A stretch of 64,000 nucleotides of DNA from an uncultured Paracoccaceae bacterium (lineage in GTDB: Bacteria > Pseudomonadota > Alphaproteobacteria > Rhodobacterales > Rhodobacteraceae), in assembly GCA_947499635.1 (NCBI GenBank), contig CANMPD010000001.1, positions 310,001 through 374,000 on the forward strand, read 5' to 3'. The notes under the pieces are model-generated. The model made no database searches. It had not been told where the DNA came from and saw only the letters and a list, made by a program, of their open reading frames with translations. Shown here one piece after another: positions 26,675-34,633 of the stretch (within the stretch, counting starts at the first letter, position 1; each line of letters starts with the position of its first letter). The translations under genes were made by a program, and so were the position numbers.

Positions 26675-26841
26675 CGTCGGCTCCATCTACTCTTTGCCTC
26701 AATCCGGTTCTAATGCCCGGTGCGCTCATAGAAATACAGAGGGGATACACGCCCCGCAAGCACTGTTACGCGCCTTGTTCTGGAACTTATCTGATGATAC
26801 CTGCATCGCCAACGCAACCAGTGAAGGCCGCGAGATTAATT

Positions 26842-27057
26842 ATGGAAATATTGATTTGGATTGGTGGAGGCCTATCGGCTGCAGGCCTCTTGGGTTTAGT
26901 GTGGTCTATCATACGTGTTGTATCAGCTCGTAAAAAAGGGCTGAGCGACGATGACCTGCGTGATGTTGTCCAAAAGGTCTTACCTTACAATATGGCAGCG
27001 CTTGGGCTATCCATTCTTGGCCTGATGCTGGTCATGGTAGGATTAATGCTGTCCTGA
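26842..27057 (+). CDS. Small membrane protein of unknown function
   Basis: A 71-residue protein with two hydrophobic segments (ILIWIGGGLSAAGLLGLVWSII at the N-terminus and MAALGLSILGLMLVMVGLML at the C-terminus) joined by a charged linker (ARKKGLSDDDLRDVVQKV). The start at 26842 is inferred from the start of the hydrophobic segment; a longer frame exists but its N-terminal 43 residues look non-coding. No recognised domain. Confidence 0.6.
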   Translation: MEILIWIGGGLSAAGLLGLVWSIIRVVSARKKGLSDDDLRDVVQKVLPYNMAALGLSILGLMLVMVGLMLS

Positions 27058-27058
27058 G

Positions 27059-27110
27059 GCGTGTCGCGCAGCAATAGCGCAAACACGCACCTGTATGCCT
27101 AGACAGGCAT
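27059..27110. terminator. Tandem hairpins between convergent small genes
   Basis: GCGTGT-C-GCGC pairs with GCGC-AA-ACACGC (27059-27088), followed by ATGCCT-AGAC-AGGCAT (27095-27110), which overlaps the stop of the minus-strand gene. Probably a bidirectional terminator. Confidence 0.5.
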
Positions 27111-27314
27111 ATTATCGAAACGACTTTCGGTTAGCTCATCACCTAGAGTTTGCTCTAATCTTCGCAATCGTGGCGGAATTTGTCCCCCTGCAAGTCGAAT
27201 GTGCTTTAAGGCGCTATCAAATTCGGGTTGTAAATCAAGCCGCGTTGAGGGTGCTGCCTCATGAATTTTCGTCTCAAGCTTGTGTGCGCGTATAATCAGA
27301 TCCTCTAATGTCAC
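27099..27314 (-). CDS. Small conserved-looking hypothetical protein
   Basis: A 71-residue soluble, charged, largely helical protein (MTLEDLIIRAHKLETKIHEAAPS..., RLRRLEQTLGDELTESRFDN). No domain is recognised. Support comes from amino-acid composition typical of a real protein and from its tail-to-tail arrangement with the upstream small membrane gene, with hairpins between. A chance frame is possible. Confidence 0.5.
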   Translation of the reverse strand: MTLEDLIIRAHKLETKIHEAAPSTRLDLQPEFDSALKHIRLAGGQIPPRLRRLEQTLGDELTESRFDNMPV

Positions 27315-27529
27315 CGTTTGGCCCTCCCAAAACTGCTAACTATAGGCGTTTCAACCCACAGTAGATGCGGCTGATCCGGCATCTATCACGAGTTTGCTCG
27401 TGCCGCGCACAAGGATCAAGTGTCAGGACGTCGTTGCTTTCATTTTAACGATAGCATCACTGTGATAACACGCAAACACAGTCCTCAAAGATATAGACCT
27501 ATACAAATCTAAGTCTTAAACACGCGAGC

Positions 27530-27961
27530 ATGGATCTACGCACACTTACCCCCCGCTATAGCGTCTCGCCGCAAATATCAGTCGAAGACATTCCCGCGAT
27601 CAAAGCTGCAGGATACAAAACTATTATTTGTAACCGCCCCAATGATGAAGTTCCACCCAGCCACCAAGCTGAGGCCATTGAAGCTGCAGCTGCCGCCGCA
27701 GGGCTTAATTTTCAGGTTTTACCATTAACCCATCAAACTATGACGCCGGAAAATGTCGCACGTCAACGTGACATGTATGAAACCTGCGATGGACCGGTGC
27801 TGGCCTATTGCGCGTCGGGGACGCGCTGTTCAGTCGTTTGGGCACTTGGACAGGTAAACGATCTAAGCGTCGACGAAATTTTGGCACAAACACTCGAGGC
27901 TGGATACGATTTGAGTGGACTGCGTGATACTCTCGTATCGCTTACAGCTACACCAACCTAA
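27530..27961 (+). CDS. TIGR01244-type phosphatase/sulfurtransferase-fold protein (Blh-like)
   Basis: A 143-residue protein of the DUF442/TIGR01244 family, related in fold to dual-specificity phosphatases and rhodaneses. SPQISVEDIPAIKAAGYKTIICNRPNDE is the family N-terminus and YCASGTRCSVVWAL holds the active-site cysteine in a six-residue loop (CASGTR). Relatives are fused to a beta-lactamase-fold sulfur dioxygenase in the Blh proteins linked to sulfide handling; here it stands alone. The reaction cannot be specified. Confidence 0.82.
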   Translation: MDLRTLTPRYSVSPQISVEDIPAIKAAGYKTIICNRPNDEVPPSHQAEAIEAAAAAAGLNFQVLPLTHQTMTPENVARQRDMYETCDGPVLAYCASGTRCSVVWALGQVNDLSVDEILAQTLEAGYDLSGLRDTLVSLTATPT

Positions 27962-27979
27962 TTCATTTCTACGCAATCG

Positions 27980-28012
27980 GACGTGCTGAATCCCTCAAAG
28001 CATTCGCACGTC
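27980..28012 (+). terminator. Stem-loop after the TIGR01244-type gene
   Basis: GACGTGC-T-GAAT pairs with ATTC-GCACGTC around a 10-base loop, an 11-bp stem with one bulge, 19 bp past the stop codon. No U-tract. Confidence 0.5.
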
Positions 28013-28076
28013 TGGTAAAGTAGAGTGCACAAATATATTTATTTAAAACAATCCAGAAATAAGTAGCTGATTTTAT

Positions 28077-29330
28077 TTAAGTTCCCGTATCAGGTAGTCC
28101 TGCGAGCTCTGTAATCTCTGCAGCAGTATCGTCAGCGTTGAAATTATCAAGATCACCAAGAGGTGGAAGATCATTAGAGAAATCTCCGCCTAGATCCCCT
28201 CCCAAGTCTCCTCCAAGTCCGCCACCGAGATCCATAGATAAATCTCCACCTAGATCATCACCTAATCCACCGCCAAGATCACCTAAGTCACCCATGCCAC
28301 CCAAAGGGGCACTGTCGCCTGGCTCCTGCAGGCCATGCGCTGCAATCGACAATCCAAGGCCACCGCCGTCATCAGTATCATTCATGCCATTGCCGCCACC
28401 TGCGGCAACAGAGCTACTAAAGGCCGCATCGGCGTTTATTTCGTCTTGCTGTTGTTCATTTATCCGAACTGCCCGCGCTCCGCCAATTTGACCAAGACGC
28501 CCTTTGGCAACAACACGTCCCCCGATTGATAACAAATGGGTTTCATACAAATAAGCCTGATCAAGATGTACTAAATCACCGATCCCCAAAGTCGTAAACT
28601 CACGTAAAGGCATCTTCATTTTACACAGCACTGCGCTTAACTCAGCCCGCATAGTCGCGACACCGGCCCCTATGCGAGGACCACGAATCTGGTTGGTTTC
28701 ATTCAGCGCTTCATCTTTTGTTTCCGGCAGAACAAGACAAATCTCCCCCTGCATCTTACCGCAATCAAGATCCACATTCATATTGATCACGCGGTAATCA
28801 CTGGCTTCCATTCCCAAAACCAAAGTTCTGACATCGTCTACCTGTGCACCGAAACGATAACTTTCGAAAATACGAATGTCGCGCTGCTCCTGCAGCATCG
28901 TGGTGACTTTGTCGAACAGCATCTCTAGAAATTCTGCCACCATAGCCGCATCTGTCGGGGTGTAGTTTCTTTCATCCCCAGACATGCCCATCACAGATCC
29001 CATGGTCTGCTTTTGGATCAATGCAGTCACAGTACTGGCATCAAATGTAGCAGCCCCGACGCGCCCGTCGGGACAATCTAAAACAACAAGCAGATGCTTG
29101 TCGGATAGATGCGCTGCCAAATCTTCGGGAATACGGTTTGTCTGACGTGCTGCGATAACAGCAACGGGCAGTTCACATAATTCTTCCGCTGAGCGGGCAA
29201 CAGACCGGCGCAACGCTTTAAGCGTCAAAGAGCCGCCAGCACGACCTTTATCTTCTTTGGTCGCTGCAAGTTTTCGGGCCAGTCCCCCGACCGGCCTCTC
29301 TTGCTCTAAAGATTGATCTTTGTCAGTCAT
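28077..29330 (-). CDS. FliM/FliN-family (SpoA-domain) protein with Gly/Asp-rich repeat tail
   Basis: A 417-residue protein resembling the flagellar switch protein FliM. Residues about 40-230 correspond to the FliM middle region, then a SpoA (C-ring) domain follows at about 235-305 (AVLCKMKMPLREFTTLGIGDLVHLD, GRVVAKGRLGQIGGARAVRI). The N-terminal CheY-binding peptide of FliM is not evident. From residue 320 a low-complexity tail contains repeats of LGGDLGG type, unusual for FliM. No other flagellar gene is near; the neighbour is a sensor kinase. It may be a roseobacter FliM paralogue or the main FliM relocated. Confidence 0.75.
   Translation of the reverse strand: MTDKDQSLEQERPVGGLARKLAATKEDKGRAGGSLTLKALRRSVARSAEELCELPVAVIAARQTNRIPEDLAAHLSDKHLLVVLDCPDGRVGAATFDASTVTALIQKQTMGSVMGMSGDERNYTPTDAAMVAEFLEMLFDKVTTMLQEQRDIRIFESYRFGAQVDDVRTLVLGMEASDYRVINMNVDLDCGKMQGEICLVLPETKDEALNETNQIRGPRIGAGVATMRAELSAVLCKMKMPLREFTTLGIGDLVHLDQAYLYETHLLSIGGRVVAKGRLGQIGGARAVRINEQQQDEINADAAFSSSVAAGGGNGMNDTDDGGGLGLSIAAHGLQEPGDSAPLGGMGDLGDLGGGLGDDLGGDLSMDLGGGLGGDLGGDLGGDFSNDLPPLGDLDNFNADDTAAEITELAGLPDTGT
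28180..28293 (-). repeat. Short in-frame repeats encoding LGGDLGG-type units
   Basis: Imperfect 9-12-bp repeats within the FliM-like gene encode glycine/aspartate/leucine units at residues about 346-384. Such repeats may change in number by slippage. Confidence 0.7.
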
Positions 29331-29435
29331 CTACTATGAACCTGAGCCTTCCACACCCGTTTGATCATGGTTTTAACGCAGCGTTGGTTACCAAGAGCTT
29401 TACACAGTCACTTAGATTGCAACTATATCGCCTAC

Positions 29436-32111
29436 TTATCTGTCCGAATGGTCAAAATCCACCCTAAAGCAACTACCGTTGATGCGGTGAACATACTGCA
29501 CGGAGCCCTTTAATCGCGTCATAATTTCGCGACAAATTGCGAGTCCCAGTCCAGATCCCCCCGCCCGTTCCGGCGTAATTCTAGAAAATTTCTCAAATAT
29601 TACATCTTGATGGAGCGGATCCACTCCATCTCCGTTGTCTATAAAATCTACAATCACACGTCCGTCAACTAAGGCGATCTGGATTTCAACTTCTGGCTCT
29701 GAGTGTGTGCAATATTTTTGGGCATTTGCAATTAAATTAATGAAAACTTGCGTTAAACGATCAATATCTGTGGTGACAAAAAATGTCTCACTTTGCTCAC
29801 TCCGTCGCACTGTGATTGGATTTTTTTCACCTGCAAGGGCCGTGGCGACAGCGCGGTCTAGGATCGTATTGAGAGAGGCTCGTGTGACATTTAACGCAGA
29901 AGCCCCAGTTTCGAGCACGGACAGATCCAATAGATCGTTCAGCAAACGCGTAAGGCGTTGCGCTTCGTCGTGAATGATATTTGCATACTTGGACTGATCC
30001 GCTGGTGATAAATCCGATGTATCCCGTAAAATTTCCGAAAATGCGCGCACAGATGTCATTGGCGTTCGCAACTCATGACTCACCTGACTTAGAAAATCAT
30101 CTTTTTGGCGTGATATTTGGGTGAGTTTCGTATTCGTTTCTCGCAACTTACGTGCCGTTATCGTCAACTCATGCGACTGCGCCTCTAGTCGATTAGAGTA
30201 ATCCAGAAGATGTGCAGATTCGTCTGCAACCGCCATTAAATCTTCAACGCTGACAGATGACACCCCGGCCACCTGCCCCACCATAGCATGTGCAGCGGCC
30301 GCTCCGATTGAGGCACTTAGTTCTCGTTCCAAGCGTTCCAAAAACGCAGGTGTCGGGTCAGGCAATGGACCTGTACCATTTTGTTGCTCAATCTGTTGCC
30401 GAAAGAACTCTTGCGCCTCAGCTGCACCTAAAATGCGTTGTGACATAACCTGAAGGTCTTCGGCTTGTACAGCCGACCCATGCCACCCGCCCGCCGAGGT
30501 GGAGTGGTCAAACACATTCACAAATTGTGCGCCTTGCAGGCGTTCGATCGGGGAGGGAAAGCTAAAACAAGACACAAGGCAAAAAAAGACGACATTCAAG
30601 CTCATCGACCACAGTGTGGCGTGCACAACCGGATCGATCCCAGCAATCCCAAATAACGCAAGTGGACGTAGCCACCCAAAACCGAACAACCCATTTTGCA
30701 TTAAAGGCTGCAAGATATCGTCGCTTGCAATTTCAGGCAGAACCAAAGTGAAGATCCAGATCGTAAAACCAACACTGAGACCAGAAAGCGCGCCTGAACG
30801 TGTCGCACCGCGCCAAAAAAGCCCGCCAACCAAGGCCGGCAAAATCTGCGCAATCCCGGTAAAAGCCACCAAACCAATACTAGCAAGCGCATCACCGCCG
30901 CCGGATAATTGATAATACGCGTAGCCGAGTCCTAAAATTCCCGCAATCGCGAGGCGGCGCGACAGCAGCAGGACCTGGCGTACATCACCGGACATTGAGG
31001 CTCCGCCGCGTTTGCTTTGCTGTGAGAGCCACAGCGGAACAATGAGATGGTTCGACACCATTGTTGCCAATGACATAGCCGCCACAATCACCATGGAGGT
31101 CGCGGCTGAAAATCCTCCCAAAAATGCTAGAACCGCCAAATTCTGGTGATCCAAAGCAAGCGGTAAACTCAGCACAAAAAAGTCTGGATTGGCCGATGAT
31201 GGTAGTATTCCCAAACCGGCAACCGCGATAGGAATGACAAAGATTGACATCAATAAAAGGTATGTTGGAAATGCCCAACTGGCGAGGAGGAGATGGCGCT
31301 CGTCATCATTCTCGACCACCATGACCTGAAACATACGCGGTAAACAAACGAAGGCCGCAGCCGCGAGGCCGGTCAGTGTCAACCAACGGCTACCATCTAC
31401 CTGCCACACTCCAATTGATGATGTATCCATACTGTACAATGTCTGAGTAACGCCACCATTCACCCCCCACACCACAAATATACCAACGGCAATCACAGCC
31501 ACACATTTTACGACAGCTTCAACAGCGATGGCCATCACCACCCCGTGGTGACGCTCGTGAACATGTAAGTTACGTGTTCCAAAAAGGACTGCAAACCCTG
31601 CCAATCCAACAGTCACAAACAATGCGATCCTGTTTGAATTAAAATCGACCTGCCCGTCTGCGGCCGCAAACAATGCAATAGATTGTGTAATTGATTGAAG
31701 TTGCAACGCTATGTAAGGGGTCACACTCACAACCGCGAGCAGCGTCACCACGCTTGCCAGCGTATTGGACTTTCCGTAGCGGGCAGACAGAAGGTCTGCG
31801 ATCGAGCTGATCCGTTGGCTTCGCCCTACGCGAACCAATTTACGCAATCCCCACCACCAAGAAATCATTACGAGCGACGGGCCAAGGTAAATCGTCAGGT
31901 ACTCCAATCCAGAATGGACCGCACTCCCAACGGCGCCATAAAATGTCCAGGCCGTGCAATAGATAGACAGAGACAATGTATAGACAACTGGTGCGCTGAT
32001 AAGCCAGCGTGCCCGTCTCTGTTCGGCCAGACGATCAGCCCAAAAAGCGATGGCAAATAAGATCACCGCATAGAGAACACAAACAATCGCAAGCAAATTC
32101 AACAACGTCAT
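29436..32111 (-). CDS. Sodium:solute symporter-like sensor histidine kinase (CrbS/CbrA type)
   Basis: An 891-residue fusion. Residues 1 to about 500 form a multi-helix domain like the SLC5 sodium:solute symporters (TWTFYGAVGSAVHSGLEYL, GRSQRISSIADLLSARYGK). A linker leads to a histidine kinase: H-box SQVSHELRTPMTSVRAFSE with His679, N-box FINLIANAQKY, G1 DFIDNGDGVDP, F-box IFEKFSRI and G2 GGSGLGLAICREIM. It is the architecture of CrbS and CbrA, which control acetate or amino-acid use. It overlaps the small membrane gene by 4 bp, and a response regulator and a ScfR-type regulator are encoded upstream. There is no fused receiver domain. Whether it still transports anything is unknown. Confidence 0.9.
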   Translation of the reverse strand: MTLLNLLAIVCVLYAVILFAIAFWADRLAEQRRARWLISAPVVYTLSLSIYCTAWTFYGAVGSAVHSGLEYLTIYLGPSLVMISWWWGLRKLVRVGRSQRISSIADLLSARYGKSNTLASVVTLLAVVSVTPYIALQLQSITQSIALFAAADGQVDFNSNRIALFVTVGLAGFAVLFGTRNLHVHERHHGVVMAIAVEAVVKCVAVIAVGIFVVWGVNGGVTQTLYSMDTSSIGVWQVDGSRWLTLTGLAAAAFVCLPRMFQVMVVENDDERHLLLASWAFPTYLLLMSIFVIPIAVAGLGILPSSANPDFFVLSLPLALDHQNLAVLAFLGGFSAATSMVIVAAMSLATMVSNHLIVPLWLSQQSKRGGASMSGDVRQVLLLSRRLAIAGILGLGYAYYQLSGGGDALASIGLVAFTGIAQILPALVGGLFWRGATRSGALSGLSVGFTIWIFTLVLPEIASDDILQPLMQNGLFGFGWLRPLALFGIAGIDPVVHATLWSMSLNVVFFCLVSCFSFPSPIERLQGAQFVNVFDHSTSAGGWHGSAVQAEDLQVMSQRILGAAEAQEFFRQQIEQQNGTGPLPDPTPAFLERLERELSASIGAAAAHAMVGQVAGVSSVSVEDLMAVADESAHLLDYSNRLEAQSHELTITARKLRETNTKLTQISRQKDDFLSQVSHELRTPMTSVRAFSEILRDTSDLSPADQSKYANIIHDEAQRLTRLLNDLLDLSVLETGASALNVTRASLNTILDRAVATALAGEKNPITVRRSEQSETFFVTTDIDRLTQVFINLIANAQKYCTHSEPEVEIQIALVDGRVIVDFIDNGDGVDPLHQDVIFEKFSRITPERAGGSGLGLAICREIMTRLKGSVQYVHRINGSCFRVDFDHSDR

Positions 32112-32425
32112 CGGGAATTTTCCTGCGATGCGTCAAATGCCAACATTCCTGACTTACCACGTCCAGTTTCATCTGCTTTGGTGGTTTCACCTGATACGCC
32201 TTCTCCAGCTTGCACCCAGTGCCCGGCCCATCTGCGCACAGCCCAGGAAAAGATTAGAGAAAAGGCGATAAGACTGGTCCACACAGAAAACAAATATATC
32301 AACGCACCTGACGTTGTGACTGCAGGATCCCCTCCAAGCTCCGCCAATGCGTCGGGACGGTTCCACATCAATGGCACAGCGATCACCCCCGCACCAAAAA
32401 TCAAAGCAATGCGCGAAAGATCCAT
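32108..32425 (-). CDS. Small membrane protein partner of the symporter-kinase
   Basis: A 105-residue protein with two membrane segments (IALIFGAGVIAVPLMW, ALIYLFSVWTSLIAFSLIFSW) and a polar C-terminal tail. It ends in an ATGA overlap with the symporter-kinase gene, which points to a stoichiometric partner. The ATG at 32425 follows GGAGG closely. A 23-codon frame (MAQANIT... from 32496) ends in a TGA overlapping this ATG, and an in-frame GTG at 32509 would give a longer protein, so the start is not certain. It does not match the small symporter subunit family DUF4212 by eye. Confidence 0.7.
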   Translation of the reverse strand: MDLSRIALIFGAGVIAVPLMWNRPDALAELGGDPAVTTSGALIYLFSVWTSLIAFSLIFSWAVRRWAGHWVQAGEGVSGETTKADETGRGKSGMLAFDASQENSR

Positions 32426-32516
32426 CAGCCTCCGTCGTCGGTAGGTTCCTTTTTCAACAAATGTTGTGCGCCGCTCGTTATATTCGCTTGCGCCATCTCC
32501 TCGTAACACGGCCGGT

Positions 32517-32966
32517 CTAGACTTCGGTTACACGGTTTAGCTGCGCGAGCGTGGCTTGATCCGTTAAGTTCGGAGAAAGCGCCGTTCGGTGCTGACGCGC
32601 CTGAGCGTGTAAATCGCGCACAGCCGTCAGAACCTCGCTATTAGAAAAAGGCTTGGTCATGAAACGTGTCACCCCTGCCTGTTCCGCCATTTCCCTATCA
32701 CGCGATTGACCGCGCGCAGTCAGCATTAATACGGGCATATCCTTCAAAAGCTGCTCGCTGCGCAAATCCTGCATCACCTCAAGTCCGCTTTTTCCCGGCA
32801 GCATTAAGTCCAAAATCAACACATCAGGCTTAACGTTTTGTAATGTCTCTACGACTTTGGTACCGTCGCCAAGTACGTCAACGCTCCAACCTTCGCGGGA
32901 CAATAGAAAACGTATCGCTTCCGCGATGTTTTCTTCGTCCTCAACAAGAATCACATGTCCTGACAC
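32517..32966 (-). CDS. Single-domain response regulator
   Basis: A 149-residue CheY-like receiver with no output domain: acidic pocket D10/E11, phospho-acceptor Asp53 in LILDLMLPGKSG, Thr in MLTARG and Lys105 in MTKPFSN, plus a short C-terminal tail. The start is GTG at 32966 with GAGGAGGAGAG a few bases upstream. It lies between the ScfR-type gene and the symporter-kinase pair and is the natural phospho-acceptor of that kinase. Lacking a DNA-binding domain, it must act through a partner protein; the classical CrbR has a LuxR output, so this differs. Confidence 0.88.
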   Translation of the reverse strand: MSGHVILVEDEENIAEAIRFLLSREGWSVDVLGDGTKVVETLQNVKPDVLILDLMLPGKSGLEVMQDLRSEQLLKDMPVLMLTARGQSRDREMAEQAGVTRFMTKPFSNSEVLTAVRDLHAQARQHRTALSPNLTDQATLAQLNRVTEV

Positions 32967-33101
32967 CGCACTCTCCTCCTCGTATTTTCATGATATGCCG
33001 ACCACCCATGGATGGCTCCTCCCGTCATATCGATGCATGACCGCTATCATGCACCAAGAGACACCACCTGTCACCATTCTCTTCTCGCACGAGAAAATCG
33101 C

Positions 33102-34391
33102 CTATAGATTGTTAATTACTGAATTTTCTCGCCTAGATTCGCAAGCCTCCTTTGAGCAAATACGGCAACTGGCCCCCAAGGCCAGCACATCCGGTGCATC
33201 AGTGTTTTCAGGTAAAATAAGCATCCCTGCCATCAACATCGGATCACGATCGAAATCCACTGTCCCTTGCGCCCAAGACACTGCAAGACATGTACAATCT
33301 TTTCCTCCACCATCATGTTGTCTCACACGACGCCGTATCGGCCGATGCGGACGGGTAAGAGCTGTAAACACAGGCCACAATGGGCAAGATGATCCAAGTA
33401 AGGGGAGGCTAAATCCCTCAACAGATTTGCGAAACACAATTGCTCCTGACGCGTCGCAGATAACAAGGCCAATGAGCCTCCCAATCTCAGTTTCGGGTAA
33501 TGACGCCAGGCGGCGAAACACCACATGCAACGGTTGCGAAAATTGGAGAGCAATGGCGGCCGGATCGACACCTACGTCTTTGATCGCATCAATCAACGGG
33601 ATTTGTGGCAACGCCTGCGCATCCACGGCATATTGGCTCAACGCGCGGACAGCTAATTCTTGTGAAGCATTGCTAACCAGGCGCGGGCTATTTTTTATTA
33701 TGCTCTGAATTGAACCGCCATCTTGTTCGAGTTCTGCAAAATAATATCCGTTGTCAGCAAGAAACGCTTCGACTTCTTCTTGTGGCAAGCTTGGGCGTGT
33801 ATCGTAATTATCGCTGTTATCGAGGAACGACACGAGGGCTTTACTGCTTTGTGCAAGGCGACGGGCGTCTTCGTCCAAATTCCCTAAAAACCGAGTTCTC
33901 CATACCTCGTCAACACCGTCGGGCTCTGCCAGAATAGAGGCTGTCGATCGAATGGCGGCTGTCGTGCTCAAAACATCGTGTAGCGACGCTGCCAGATGAC
34001 TGTCGTGCGTCAGGCGATCTGAAAGTCTACGAACCGTTGCATCTAAAGACTGGGTCTGACGATAAGATTGCACCATTGCCTCGGCCCAAACCGGAAAACG
34101 CTCTGCAAATTCATCGATACGTTGCAATTCATCTGATGGCAAATGAGCTACAGCCTCTCTCAAGGCAGCGAGTAATGTAGCTTGCGCGCCTTCGGTAAGC
34201 GTCGCCGGTTCAACAGACAAGACCTGTGCAAGAGCTAACAAGAGCTTTCCGCCGATTCTGCGGCGATTGTGTTCAATAAGGTTAAGATAGGACGCGGAAA
34301 TCCCAACACTGCGTGCCAAATCTGCCTGACGCATCCCCTTGATCAATCTGCGTTCACGGATACGACTTCCGGTTAAAGCTCCTCTACTCAT
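33102..34391 (-). CDS. ScfR/RamB-type XRE regulator of short-chain acyl metabolism
   Basis: A 429-residue regulator with an N-terminal XRE helix-turn-helix (residues about 12-66: RIRERRLIKGMRQADLARSVGISASYLNLIEHNRRRIGG) and a large C-terminal region of the short-chain fatty acyl regulator family, ending with CPLWPVFTALTRP and the cysteine-bearing GASCRICSKEACESRRE. Relatives are RamB, PccR and PrpC-type regulators that control acetate or propionate genes. GAGGAGCG supports the ATG at 34391. It is divergent from the LIV-type importer and 136 bp upstream of the response-regulator gene. Confidence 0.9.
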   Translation of the reverse strand: MSRGALTGSRIRERRLIKGMRQADLARSVGISASYLNLIEHNRRRIGGKLLLALAQVLSVEPATLTEGAQATLLAALREAVAHLPSDELQRIDEFAERFPVWAEAMVQSYRQTQSLDATVRRLSDRLTHDSHLAASLHDVLSTTAAIRSTASILAEPDGVDEVWRTRFLGNLDEDARRLAQSSKALVSFLDNSDNYDTRPSLPQEEVEAFLADNGYYFAELEQDGGSIQSIIKNSPRLVSNASQELAVRALSQYAVDAQALPQIPLIDAIKDVGVDPAAIALQFSQPLHVVFRRLASLPETEIGRLIGLVICDASGAIVFRKSVEGFSLPLLGSSCPLWPVFTALTRPHRPIRRRVRQHDGGGKDCTCLAVSWAQGTVDFDRDPMLMAGMLILPENTDAPDVLALGASCRICSKEACESRRENSVINNL

Positions 34392-34446
34392 CAACGCTCC
34401 TCGTCAAAACTTATTGCGATCAACCACTTTCCGCGCTGCAACATAA

Positions 34447-34459
34447 GTAAATTTACAAA
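34447..34459. promoter_or_regulatory. GTAAATTTAC palindrome with ATTTACAAA core
   Basis: GTAAATTTACAAA lies 56 bp upstream of the ScfR-type gene and 175 bp before the importer binding-protein gene. The core ATTTACAA equals the repeated element upstream of acs. Candidate autoregulatory site. Confidence 0.45.
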
Positions 34460-34633
34460 ATCTCACACATCTTGTTTATTTATTTACTGAAAAACCACGT
34501 AAAACAAGGGATTTATTGCGATAATTTACCAACACCTCCCATAATCAATCAACACATCATGTGTTTTTTGACTGTGAAAATCTGCAGGGAGAGAGCAGAT
34601 TTTCCAGTTGGAACCTTTGGAGGGAGGAACCAA

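Noticed and set aside
28138-28491. Pro/Ser-rich 117-codon plus-strand frame
   Set aside because: Mirror image of the Gly/Asp repeat tail of the FliM-like gene; low complexity explains the long frame.
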